In this document: piece by piece, positions 16,936 through 25,278 of the stretch
Position numbering within the stretch: the first letter of the stretch is position 1
How the letters are laid out: each line of letters begins with the position of its first letter
From: Actinomycetes bacterium
GTDB taxonomy: Bacteria > Actinomycetota > Actinomycetes > Propionibacteriales > Propionibacteriaceae
Assembly: GCA_023443125.1 (NCBI GenBank)
Contig: JAEZVO010000079.1
Coordinates: 1 to 59,379 of the forward strand
Reading direction: 5' to 3'
DNA length: 59,379 nucleotides
Position numbers and translations under genes: made by a program
The notes under the pieces: generated by a model
What the model saw: the letters and a program-made list of their open reading frames with translations, nothing else
Database searches by the model: none
Told to the model about the DNA's origin: nothing

Positions 16936-17534
16936 GCGAGCAGCCCTTTCAGGCATCGGGCCAACGCTTCGCGCGCCAGAGAAAACGATACGACGGCGGG
17001 CGCCGCCACACATTCCATCGTCAAGGAAGTGAGCATGGTCAGGGCGCCGAAGGCGATATTTCGACGCCGCTCCTGACTGTACCCGCTCGTCAACGGATGC
17101 CCTGCGAGCACATCTTCCACCATGTCCATACGCCGCTCCAGCAGCGTGGTGTAGCCGTCGCGCACCTCGTCGGCATGGACGGCGAGCATGCGGAATTCGG
17201 CGAGCGTGCGCTGGTGGGTCACCGCGTCGGGTATCTGCTCCACAAGCACTTCGGCGAGGCGCTCCGCGACGAGCTCCAACTCGTCGACGCCCTCGATGGC
17301 AGCGCTGAGGCGGGGTTGCAGGTTCAGCACCGACGCCATAATCCACCGCTCACAGGTGGCGACGTACAGTTCAGGTTTGGAATTGAAGTTTGAGTACACC
17401 GCGCCCTTGGTGAAGCCGGCACGTTCCGCAATCTGGTTGAGGCTCGCCCGCTGGTAGCCCTGTTCGGAAAAGACTGCTTCTGCGGCGCGCAGCAGCTCAT
17501 GCTGCACCTCGCTACGTGTAGGCCTGGTGACCAT
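16932..17534 (-). CDS. TetR-family transcriptional regulator
   Basis: A 200-residue regulator. The N-terminal helix-turn-helix runs from AAEAVFSEQGYQRASLNQIA through GFTKGAVYSNFNSKPELYVA (residues 15-55), followed by a helical ligand domain. The ATG at 17534 follows GGAG by 6 nt. It is the first gene of a three-gene overlapping operon with the ATPase and the YhgE-like protein, and the palindromes at 17561-17606 lie in its promoter, so autorepression relieved by a small ligand is likely. Confidence 0.92.
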   Translation of the reverse strand: MVTRPTRSEVQHELLRAAEAVFSEQGYQRASLNQIAERAGFTKGAVYSNFNSKPELYVATCERWIMASVLNLQPRLSAAIEGVDELELVAERLAEVLVEQIPDAVTHQRTLAEFRMLAVHADEVRDGYTTLLERRMDMVEDVLAGHPLTSGYSQERRRNIAFGALTMLTSLTMECVAAPAVVSFSLAREALARCLKGLLA

Positions 17535-17542
17535 GAACACTC

Positions 17543-17606
17543 CAATACCATCGGTTTTGCATACCTAGGGTATTGAGTTTGTGTCCGGCATCCAAACTAG
17601 GTATTG
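17543..17606. promoter_or_regulatory. Candidate TetR operator cluster
   Basis: A perfect palindrome ATACC-TAG-GGTAT at 17561-17573 is flanked by two related half-sites: CAATACC (about 17543-17549) and CTAGGTATTG (17597-17606). They lie 9-72 bases upstream of the TetR start. The repeated motif (C)AATACC/GGTATTG supports a dimeric regulator. Confidence 0.6.
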
Positions 17607-17775
17607 CACCTTGGTGCACCCCGATTACCCACGCGCGTCACTTTGGGGAATAATTGGAGGACGGCAAGGCCGCCGCACACTGCCATTTGTACCGGTGGTG
17701 TACAGATAGGCTTAACGCTCGTTCACGCAGCGCGGCACAGAACGACGCACAATTCACACCAGAAGGGAGAAGGCA

Positions 17776-18069
17776 ATGACTGAGATGACCATCACGGTCG
17801 GATCAACCATTGGGCTGCACGCACGTCCAGCTCGCATCATTGCCCAGGCTGCCCAGACATTCGACGCTTCAGTCATCTTGATCCACAACGGCCAATCCGT
17901 CGTGGCGACTTCCCCGCTCATGATCATGTCGCTCGGCGCAGAGCACGGTGCAGCGGTGACGGTCGTAAGCGAGGACGAGTCTGCGGCGAGGGCAATCGCT
18001 GACCTCGTCGAGCAAGACTTGGACGCGTGGGAACGCCCGCTCGCGTCCAAGTCCCCGCTCACTCAGTAG
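17776..18069 (+). CDS. ptsH: Phosphocarrier protein HPr
   Basis: A 97-residue HPr that accepts phosphate from Enzyme I and passes it to PTS EIIA proteins. His15 sits in GLHARPA. Ser46 is conserved in position (VATSPLMIMSLG), but the residues recognised by HPr kinase (IMG in Firmicutes) are replaced, fitting a lineage that lacks Ser46 regulation. The C-terminus extends about 10 residues beyond the usual length. The ATG at 17776 has AAGGGAG upstream. Its stop overlaps the convergent aspA stop by 7 bp. Confidence 0.95.
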   Translation: MTEMTITVGSTIGLHARPARIIAQAAQTFDASVILIHNGQSVVATSPLMIMSLGAEHGAAVTVVSEDESAARAIADLVEQDLDAWERPLASKSPLTQ

Positions 18070-19544
18070 TGTTCGAGGCGATCTGCGGAGTCGAGATCGC
18101 TCTCAATTGCGGCGATGAGCTCAGGCGTGAGCGTGGGCATCGTCTGAGTTTCCGGCCCTTGATTCGACAGCTGGGCCGGGTTCATCATGGCGTCCACCTG
18201 CGCTTCGTCGAGTAGACCACGCTGCACGACGAGCTCCCGCACGGTCCCCTCGCCTCGCAGCGCGGCCTTCGCGACGTCGGCGGCGGCCTGGTAGCCGATG
18301 GCAGGCGACAGCGCCGTCACTACACCCACGGAGTTGTTGACCATCTCCGCCAGGCGTTCCTTGTTGGCCGTGATGCCGTCGACGCAATTGATGCGCAGCG
18401 TTCGGATGGCCCGACGTAGCCACGTCGTGTTCTGCAGAATGATGTGCGCCATCACGGGTTCGAAGGCGTTGAGCTGCAGCTGCCCCGCCTCGGACGCCAT
18501 CGCCACCGTCACATCTGAGCCGGCGATGACATACGCCACCTGCGATACCGCCTCCGGGATCACCGGGTTGACCTTGCCTGGCATGATCGAGGAGCCAGCC
18601 TGTCGGGCGGGCAGGTTGATCTCACCCAGACCGGCCTGCGGGCCTGAGGAGAGCAGTCGGAGGTCATTGCAGATCTTGCTGATCTTCATGGCGGCGCGTT
18701 TCACCACCGCCGACGTGGACATGAACACGCCGGTGTCGCTCGTCGCCTCGATGAGGTCGCGCGCGGTGGATAGCCCCGCCTCGCCAGTGATGGCGCGCAG
18801 ATGTTGCATCACCGCCGGGGCGTAATCGGCGTGGGCGGTAATGCCGGTGCCAATCGCCGTCGCACCGAGGTTGAGGCTGAACAGCAGCGGGAGGAGGCCT
18901 TGCAGGCGCTCGATGTCCTGGGCGAGCGTGGTGGAAAACCCGTGGAACTCCTGCCCGAGCGTCATGGGCACGGCGTCTTGCAGCTGGGTGCGCCCCACCT
19001 TCAGGACGTCGCGGAATTCGCGGCTCTTCAGATGGAACGAATACTGCAGCAGCTGCACTTCGGCGATCAGCTTCTTGATGGCCGCTGCGATGGCGAGCTT
19101 CACCGCCGACGGGTATGAGTCGTTGGTGGACTGCGCTCGGTTCACGTGATCGATGGGATGGATGAACGCGTAGTCACCCTTGGGGTGGCCCGCGATCTCC
19201 AGCGCCCGGTTCGCGATCACCTCGTTCACGTTCATGTTGGTGCTCGTGCCAGCGCCACCCTGGATCACTCCGACAACGAACTGGTCTTGCAGACGTCCGT
19301 CGATGATCTCTTGACAGGCCTGGTCGATGTAATCGGCGCGTTCGTCGTCGAGTTCACCGAGGTCAGCGTTGGCGCGCGCCGCGGCCTGTTTCACCTGCGC
19401 GAATGCGCGGATGAGGTCTGGGTACACGCCGACCGGGCGCTTGCTGATGGGGAAATTCTCGACGGCGCGAGCGGTGTGCACGCCCCAGTAGACGTCGGAG
19501 GGAATCTCCAACTCGCCGAGCGAGTCGCGTTCGATGCGGCTCAT
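18063..19544 (-). CDS. aspA: Aspartate ammonia-lyase
   Basis: Deaminates aspartate to fumarate and ammonia. The 493-residue product belongs to the fumarase/aspartase superfamily. Motifs are GTSTNMNVNEVIANRALE, QSTNDSYPSA, GRTQLQDAVPMTLGQE and the flexible catalytic loop GSSIMPGKVN. The VNEVIANRALE and SYPSA forms favour aspartase over class II fumarase. The ATG at 19544 overlaps the stop of the M20 peptidase gene, so the two are co-transcribed. Confidence 0.88.
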   Translation of the reverse strand: MSRIERDSLGELEIPSDVYWGVHTARAVENFPISKRPVGVYPDLIRAFAQVKQAAARANADLGELDDERADYIDQACQEIIDGRLQDQFVVGVIQGGAGTSTNMNVNEVIANRALEIAGHPKGDYAFIHPIDHVNRAQSTNDSYPSAVKLAIAAAIKKLIAEVQLLQYSFHLKSREFRDVLKVGRTQLQDAVPMTLGQEFHGFSTTLAQDIERLQGLLPLLFSLNLGATAIGTGITAHADYAPAVMQHLRAITGEAGLSTARDLIEATSDTGVFMSTSAVVKRAAMKISKICNDLRLLSSGPQAGLGEINLPARQAGSSIMPGKVNPVIPEAVSQVAYVIAGSDVTVAMASEAGQLQLNAFEPVMAHIILQNTTWLRRAIRTLRINCVDGITANKERLAEMVNNSVGVVTALSPAIGYQAAADVAKAALRGEGTVRELVVQRGLLDEAQVDAMMNPAQLSNQGPETQTMPTLTPELIAAIESDLDSADRLEHY

Positions 19545-20875
19545 GCCTGGACCTCCGCGAGGTTAGCCAGGAGCTGCGCCTCGGCGTGGCAGGCCTTGCC
19601 GAAGTCGTCGAGGCCGAGCGACTCGTCGATGCCGTGCATCCGCGAGTACGGGTCGACGACGGCGGTGACGAGCACGAGTGCGTCGGGGTTGCGGCTGGAG
19701 AAGCCGGCGACGATCGGGATGGATCCGCCGCAGCCCATCTCGACGGGTTCCTTGCCGAACGCTTCCTTGAACGCCGCGACGGCAGCCTGGGCGCGATCGT
19801 CGGTGAGTTCGAGGAAGCTGCCGGACCCGCCACGCCCCGTTTCAACTTCCACCTGCGCACCCCATGGCGCATGCTCGAGGAGGTGTTTCTTCAGCGCTTC
19901 GCTGGCGCGCTCCGGGTCGTCGGTGGGAGCGATGCGCACGCTCACGACGGCACGCGCGCTGGGCACGAGCACGTTCGAGACGTCTTTGACGGGGGTAGCG
20001 TCGATGGCGAGCACGGATGCCGTCGGTTTGGTCCACAGGCGCGCGGCGGCAGGCCCGTCGCCGATGAGTTCGACGCCATCGAGCAGGCCAGTCTCCTCGC
20101 GCAAGCGCTCGTCGGAGTAGTCGACGGCCACGTCGTCGGAGCTCACCAGGCCCTCAATCGCGACGTTGCCTCGCTCGTCGTGGAGCGTTGCCATGAGGCG
20201 GCACAGCGCGGTGAGCGCGTCGGGAACCACGCCTCCGTAGGCGCCGGAGTGCATGGGCGTCTCGAGTGTCTTCACCGTGACCGTGGCGTCGACGAGGCCG
20301 CGCAGCATGGTGGTGAGCGACGGCGTGCCCACCTCCCAGTTGGTGGCGTCGGCGATCACGAACACGTCGGCACTGGTTTCCTCGGGGTACTTGTCGAGGA
20401 GGGCGGACATCGTCGGGGATCCCTGCTCCTCCTCCCCTTCGATGAGCAGCTTGACGCCCACCGGCGGTTTACCGTCGAAGACGCGTAGCGCTGCGAGGTG
20501 TACGGCCACGCCGCCTTTGTCGTCAGCGGCGCCTCGGCCGAAGAGCCGCCCGTCGCGCTCGGTGGCCTCGAATGGGCTCGAGCTCCACTGCGCGACGTCG
20601 CCGGTGGGCTGCACGTCGTAGTGCGAGTAGAGCAGCACGGTGGGCTGGCCTTCGGGGGCCGGGAAGTGCGCGTAGACGGCGGGCTTGCCCCCCGCCTCCA
20701 GGAAGCGAATCTCAGCGGCGCCGGCCTCGCGGATGAGGCGAGCCACTTCTTCGCTGGCGGCGACCACGTCGTCGTGATGCTCGGGCAGAGAAGAGATCGA
20801 CGGGATGGCGACGAGACGCTTGAGGTCGTCGAGAACGCCGGGAAGGACACGTGCAGATGCTTCGGAGATGTTCAC
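19541..20875 (-). CDS. M20-family dipeptidase/metallopeptidase
   Basis: A 444-residue cytosolic metallopeptidase. Zinc-site motifs are YSHYDVQP, GRGAADDKGG and EGEEEQGSP, and SRMHGIDES near the C-terminus carries the last ligand. The class is dipeptidase-like (CNDP/PepV group). The GTG at 20875 lies 7 nt after TAGGCT and lacks a Shine-Dalgarno; the longer frame to 21133 enters the divergent promoter. It heads an operon with aspA, so dipeptide hydrolysis may feed aspartate deamination. Confidence 0.9.
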   Translation of the reverse strand: MNISEASARVLPGVLDDLKRLVAIPSISSLPEHHDDVVAASEEVARLIREAGAAEIRFLEAGGKPAVYAHFPAPEGQPTVLLYSHYDVQPTGDVAQWSSSPFEATERDGRLFGRGAADDKGGVAVHLAALRVFDGKPPVGVKLLIEGEEEQGSPTMSALLDKYPEETSADVFVIADATNWEVGTPSLTTMLRGLVDATVTVKTLETPMHSGAYGGVVPDALTALCRLMATLHDERGNVAIEGLVSSDDVAVDYSDERLREETGLLDGVELIGDGPAAARLWTKPTASVLAIDATPVKDVSNVLVPSARAVVSVRIAPTDDPERASEALKKHLLEHAPWGAQVEVETGRGGSGSFLELTDDRAQAAVAAFKEAFGKEPVEMGCGGSIPIVAGFSSRNPDALVLVTAVVDPYSRMHGIDESLGLDDFGKACHAEAQLLANLAEVQA

Positions 20876-20882
20876 CCCTCGC

Positions 20883-20888
20883 AGCCTA
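20883..20888 (-). promoter_or_regulatory. -10 box for leaderless M20 peptidase gene
   Basis: TAGGCT on the minus strand, 7 nt before the GTG at 20875. It fixes the start of the peptidase gene. Confidence 0.6.
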
Positions 20889-21061
20889 GTACCCTCGGCA
20901 GAGCAACGGGGCTGCGACGTGCAATCTGCGCGCAGAACTGCCCTCCGCGAGGGTAATGAGATTGATTCACAACAAGCCCAAGCCAGGTGAACAACAGACG
21001 TACAAATCGCTACTAGACGCCCGTTTAGGCTTGCCAGCCTTTTGTTCCCAAATACCCGATT

Positions 21062-21083
21062 GTTCACCAAATGGTCATCTGTT
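21062..21083 (+). promoter_or_regulatory. Probable PHO box (PhoP-type direct repeat)
   Basis: Two 11-nt units, GTTCACCAAAT and GGTCATCTGTT, match the GTTCACC-nnnn direct-repeat form of actinobacterial PhoP sites. They lie about 90 bases upstream of a secreted alkaline phosphatase gene. A further GTTCACC occurs on the opposite strand near 20987-20993. Confidence 0.55.
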
Positions 21084-21174
21084 GTGTGGGCATTGGTTGA
21101 TTTCGGGCGATGGGATGGAGGGGATCCCACCACGAAGTTGGTGCCTCACATCCGAGCTGCAAGAAAGGCGGCCC

Positions 21175-24100
21175 ATGTCCAATCGTTCATCCAAGCGTCG
21201 TACGGCCTCGCTGGCCGCACTCACGCTAGCCGGCATGATCGGTTCGCTGGCGATGACTGCGTCCCCCGGCGACGCGGCCAGTGCGCCCACGACCCGCTCC
21301 TACAACGGTCCTGAAAAGTGTGTCACCATCGACGCCGACGGCAACGTCACCGCTCCTGGGCCTGGTGACTGCGCCCAGTTCGGCAAGGCCGGCCAGGGCC
21401 GCACCGACGCCACCGCTCGCAACGTGATCCTCATCATCGGCGACGGCATGGGCCAGCAGGAAATCACCGCGGCCCGCAACTACCTCAAGGGCGCCGCGGG
21501 CCGCTTCGAGGGCATCGACGAGCTCACCTCGGAGGGTATGTATACCCACCACTCCATCGACAAGTCTGGCCAGTTCAACTACGTGACGGACTCCGCTGCC
21601 TCCGCCACGGCGTGGTCGACCGGCACCAAGACGTACAACGGTGCGCTGGGCATCAAGATCGACGGCAAGCCAGTGCCAAACATGATCGAGCTCGCGAAGC
21701 TGGCCGGTATGCGCACCGGCAACGTCTCGACTTCCGAGATCCAGGACGCCACCCCAGCTGGTATGGGCGCTCATGCCGTCGGCCGCAAGTGCTACGGCCC
21801 TGAGAACACCAAGGAAGCCAACAAGGGTTGCTTCGGCGACATCTACAACCAGCAGTACCGCGAGAACGGCGGCCTCGGCTCCATCTCCGAGCAGCTCGTC
21901 GAGACCCGCGCCGACGTTACCCTCGGTGGCGGCGCCAAGGCCTTCAACCAGATCGTCCAGGAGGGCGGCGAGGGGCGCAACCCGTACCTCTCCGGCAAGG
22001 ACGGCATCAAGCAGACGACGTGGACCAAGGGCTCGTCCGTCCTCGACAACGCCAAGGACAACGGCTTCCAGGTGGTCACCACCGCCGAGGAGCTGAAGGC
22101 CGTCACGAAGGCCGACCAGGACACCCCGCTGCTGGGTCTGTTCCACGACGGCAACATGACCACCCGTTTCGCGCCGTATCAGGCGGAAGTGGGCGGTGCG
22201 AAGAAGGCCCCGCACACCTGTGAGAAGCAGGACATCGGCACGCAGCCCGAGCTGCCGCTCATGGCGAACAAGGCCATCGAGCTCCTCGACGACCCGAAGG
22301 CTGAGAAGGGCTTCTTCCTCCAGATTGAGTCGGCCTCCATCGATAAGCGCGCCCACGGCTCCGACATCTGTGGCCAGATCGGCGAGACCGAGCGTCTCGA
22401 CGAGGTGACCAAGGCTGCGCTCGACTTCGCGAAGAAGGACGGCAACACGCTCGTCGTCGTGACCGCAGACCACTCGCACACCACGCAGATCGTCTACGAC
22501 GAAGCCGATAACGTCTCGGCTACCGCACGCATTCTCACTGCGGATGGCGCTCCGATGACCGTCTCCTACGGCACCATTCCCACCGAGAAAATTGCCAACG
22601 GTTCCACCCAGCACACTGGTGCCCAGCTCCGCGTGGCCGCCTTCGGCCCGGGCGAAGAGAACGTCATCGGCCAGACCGACCAGACCGACCTCTTCTACAC
22701 CATGCTGAGCGCGCTGGATCTCAACCCCGACAAGGCGAAGACGGCGACTGACGCGGCGCTGAAGAAGCCCGTCGCGGCTTCAAACCCGAACGAGACCTGC
22801 TTCAAGGTGGACGCGAACGGCAACGTCGTCGCTCCCGACGCGGGCGAGTGTGGCCAGTACGGCACCAAGGGTCAGCAGCGCTCCAATGAGCAGGCCAAGA
22901 ACGTTATCCTGTTCATCGGCGACGGCATGGGTGACTCGGAGATCACCTCGGCCCGTAACTACCTCTACGGCGCCAACGGCCGGCTCCCCGGCGTCGACGC
23001 CCTCGACTACACCGGTTCCTACACGCACTGGGCGCTGGATCCGAAGACCGGCAAGCCCTCGTATGTGACGGATTCCGCCGCGTCGGGCACCGGCTGGGCC
23101 ACCGGCACCAAGACCTACAACGGTGGCGTGAGCGTCGGCCTCGACGGCACCCCGAAGGCCAACCTGCTGGAGATGGCGAAGGCCAAGGGCATGAAGACCG
23201 GCAACGTGACCACCTCCGAGATCCAGGACGCCACTCCGGCTGTCATGGGCTCGCACGCGCTGAACCGCAAGTGCTACGGCCCAGAGAAGGAGAAGAACTC
23301 CAGCTCCTGCCAGACAGGCGCAACCGAGGGCCAGTACCGCGAGAACGGCGGTCTCGGCTCCATCTCCGAGCAGCTCGTAGACACCCGCGCCGACGTCACC
23401 CTCGGTGGCGGCGCCAAGGCGTTCGACCAGACCGTGCAGGTGAGCGGCAAGGCCGGATCCACCGAGTGGATGGCTGGCAAGAGCGTCGTCGAGAACGCCA
23501 AGGCCAACGGCTACAAGGTGGTCACCACCAAGGCTGAGCTCGACGCCGTCACCGCTGCCGACCAGAGCACCCCGGTGCTCGGCCTCTTCTCGTCGGGCAA
23601 CATGCCGCGCAACTTCCTGCGCAGCGTGCCGACGGCAGACGGCGCGAACAAGAACGCCGAGGAGTGCAAGCTCAACCCCGAGCGCTCCGACGATGTCCCC
23701 ACTATGGCTGACATGACCGGCAAGGCACTCGACCTGCTGAAGAACGATAAGGGCTTCTTCCTGCAGGTGGAGGGCGCGTCGATCGACAAGGCGGATCACG
23801 ATTCCGACATCTGCGGCCAGATCGGTGAGCTCGACGACCTCGACCAGGCCGTGCAGGTGGCCCGCAAGTGGGTGGCTGAGAACAAGGAGCCCACGCTCAT
23901 CGTCGTGACTGCGGACCACGCGCACACCTCGCAGATCGTGCAGAACAGCGTGCTCACCTCCGGCCTCGTGACGAAGCTCCGCACGGCTGACGGCCACGAC
24001 ATGAGCGTGAACTACGCTTCCGCTCCCACCAATGAGGCTGCGGTGAAGGACTCGGCTTCGACGCACACCGGCGCTCAGCTGCGTATCGCGGCTCAGGGCC

Positions 24101-24414
24101 CGTCGGCGGAGAACGTCCTCGGTTTCACCGACCAGACCGACCTGCACTACACGATCGTCAACGCTCTGAGCCTCGACACCAACGTGCCGGCAGGTATCCA
24201 GTTCGTGCCGAGCGGTGACCAGAAGGCCCCGACGCCTGACGACCAGGACGACCAAGGTGATCAGGACGACGACCAGGATGACCAGGGCAACGACCAGAGC
24301 AAGGACAAGCCCAAGCCTGGCATGCCGAAGACCGGCGCGGATGCTTCCACCGGCGCGATCTTCATACTCGCGCTGATGGCAGGTGCCGTGCTGATCGGCC
24401 GTCGTAACAAGTAA
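21175..24414 (+). CDS. Secreted tandem double alkaline phosphatase with wall-sorting signal
   Basis: A 1079-residue protein with signal peptide (about residues 1-35, cut near DAASA), two consecutive PhoA-type alkaline phosphatase domains (about 45-535 and 545-1010), an acidic Asp/Gln-rich linker, then MPKTG at 1050-1054, a hydrophobic segment and the tail GRRNK. Both domains keep the metal motif IGDGMG and nucleophilic serines: Ser140 (TDSAASATAW) and Ser634 (TDSAASGTGW). Both also keep ADHSHT or ADHAHT. The linker and tail indicate sortase attachment to the wall. The ATG at 21175 has AAAGG upstream. A PHO box precedes it, so phosphate starvation likely induces it. Tandem duplication is unusual. 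Confidence 0.93.
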   Translation: MSNRSSKRRTASLAALTLAGMIGSLAMTASPGDAASAPTTRSYNGPEKCVTIDADGNVTAPGPGDCAQFGKAGQGRTDATARNVILIIGDGMGQQEITAARNYLKGAAGRFEGIDELTSEGMYTHHSIDKSGQFNYVTDSAASATAWSTGTKTYNGALGIKIDGKPVPNMIELAKLAGMRTGNVSTSEIQDATPAGMGAHAVGRKCYGPENTKEANKGCFGDIYNQQYRENGGLGSISEQLVETRADVTLGGGAKAFNQIVQEGGEGRNPYLSGKDGIKQTTWTKGSSVLDNAKDNGFQVVTTAEELKAVTKADQDTPLLGLFHDGNMTTRFAPYQAEVGGAKKAPHTCEKQDIGTQPELPLMANKAIELLDDPKAEKGFFLQIESASIDKRAHGSDICGQIGETERLDEVTKAALDFAKKDGNTLVVVTADHSHTTQIVYDEADNVSATARILTADGAPMTVSYGTIPTEKIANGSTQHTGAQLRVAAFGPGEENVIGQTDQTDLFYTMLSALDLNPDKAKTATDAALKKPVAASNPNETCFKVDANGNVVAPDAGECGQYGTKGQQRSNEQAKNVILFIGDGMGDSEITSARNYLYGANGRLPGVDALDYTGSYTHWALDPKTGKPSYVTDSAASGTGWATGTKTYNGGVSVGLDGTPKANLLEMAKAKGMKTGNVTTSEIQDATPAVMGSHALNRKCYGPEKEKNSSSCQTGATEGQYRENGGLGSISEQLVDTRADVTLGGGAKAFDQTVQVSGKAGSTEWMAGKSVVENAKANGYKVVTTKAELDAVTAADQSTPVLGLFSSGNMPRNFLRSVPTADGANKNAEECKLNPERSDDVPTMADMTGKALDLLKNDKGFFLQVEGASIDKADHDSDICGQIGELDDLDQAVQVARKWVAENKEPTLIVVTADHAHTSQIVQNSVLTSGLVTKLRTADGHDMSVNYASAPTNEAAVKDSASTHTGAQLRIAAQGPSAENVLGFTDQTDLHYTIVNALSLDTNVPAGIQFVPSGDQKAPTPDDQDDQGDQDDDQDDQGNDQSKDKPKPGMPKTGADASTGAIFILALMAGAVLIGRRNK

Positions 24415-24424
24415 CCCGCCCCCG

Positions 24425-24470
24425 CGTGGCCCGGTTCCGGCAAGCTTCATCGCGCCGGGGCCGGGCCACG
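24425..24470 (+). terminator. Possible terminator after the phosphatase gene
   Basis: Perfect 10-bp stem CGTGGCCCGG / CCGGGCCACG, 11 bases after the stop. There is no T-tract, so it may instead be a stabilising hairpin. Confidence 0.5.
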
Positions 24471-24489
24471 TGCCACCATTGGAAACGCC

Positions 24490-25278
24490 ATGTCTTCACC
24501 CTCTGCTCTTGCTGCGACGCGGAAGTCCGCGACGGCACAATCCCTCGGCGCAACATGCGTGTTAGCCCTCGCCACCGTCGTGTTCGGGATGCTCACATCC
24601 GGCAGCTACACCAACTATCTCCAGCCGTGGTTCAAGCCCTATCTCCTCGCAGCCGTGATCGCGATGATCGCACTCGGCATCTGGACGCTGCTGAGCGCCA
24701 GCGACGCCATCGCCGACGCCGAGGACGCCGCGAACGCAGAAGCCGACGAACAGGCCGACCTCGCTGAGCCCCACCACCACGGCACCCCGCGGGTGGCCGC
24801 ATTCTTGCTCGTGCCCGCGCTGGTGTTCGCGCTCGCCGCACCTGCCGCGCTCGGCACCGACGCCGCCGCCAAGCGCCCCGCGCTCGAGAGCGCCCAGGTG
24901 GCCGAGCACAAGGCCATCGACTTTGAGCCACTGCCAGCGCAAGGGCTCACTGACCTCACCGTCCAGGACTACTCCGACCGATTCGTCTGGGGGCGCCCCG
25001 AAGACCTCGTCGACAAGCGCGTGCGGATGCTGGGCTTCGTCTCCAAGCCCAGCGAGCTCGAGGGAGATCAGTGGACGGTTAACCGCTTCCGCATCTACTG
25101 CTGCGCCGCCGACGCCAACCTGTACAGCGTGGCGGTTACAGGCGCAGACATGCCCGAGGGTGAAAACGTCTGGGTTGAAGTTGAGGGATTCCTCGATGAG
25201 CAGGCAAGCAAGGATTACCCCGTGCTGAGCGCCGTGGACGTCAAGATCGTCGACGAGCCCGCGGAGCCATACCTATGA
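24490..25278 (+). CDS. TIGR03943-family membrane protein
   Basis: A 262-residue protein with membrane segments near residues 20-40, 50-70 and 100-120, a His/Asp/Glu-rich loop (EPHHHGTPR), then an extracytoplasmic domain containing RFRIYCCAADA. The paired cysteines and TIGR03943 layout match the usual partner of COG0701 permeases. It overlaps the next gene (ATGA at 25275). The pair is widespread but its substrate is not established; metal or thiol chemistry is suggested only by the cysteines and histidines. Confidence 0.85.
   Translation: MSSPSALAATRKSATAQSLGATCVLALATVVFGMLTSGSYTNYLQPWFKPYLLAAVIAMIALGIWTLLSASDAIADAEDAANAEADEQADLAEPHHHGTPRVAAFLLVPALVFALAAPAALGTDAAAKRPALESAQVAEHKAIDFEPLPAQGLTDLTVQDYSDRFVWGRPEDLVDKRVRMLGFVSKPSELEGDQWTVNRFRIYCCAADANLYSVAVTGADMPEGENVWVEVEGFLDEQASKDYPVLSAVDVKIVDEPAEPYL

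Noticed and set aside
17620..17775. Promoter call for ptsH
   Set aside because: Only weak -35/-10 combinations are visible (TTGTAC and AT-rich words at poor spacing), so no site is annotated.
22780..24450. 556-codon open frame opposite the alkaline phosphatase
   Set aside because: Low-complexity Val/Leu/Gly/Arg translation without domains; the phosphatase reading explains the region.
24414..24490. Zur box search upstream of the TIGR03943/COG0701 pair
   Set aside because: No TGAnAATGATT-like palindrome is present, so zinc control of that pair is not supported.
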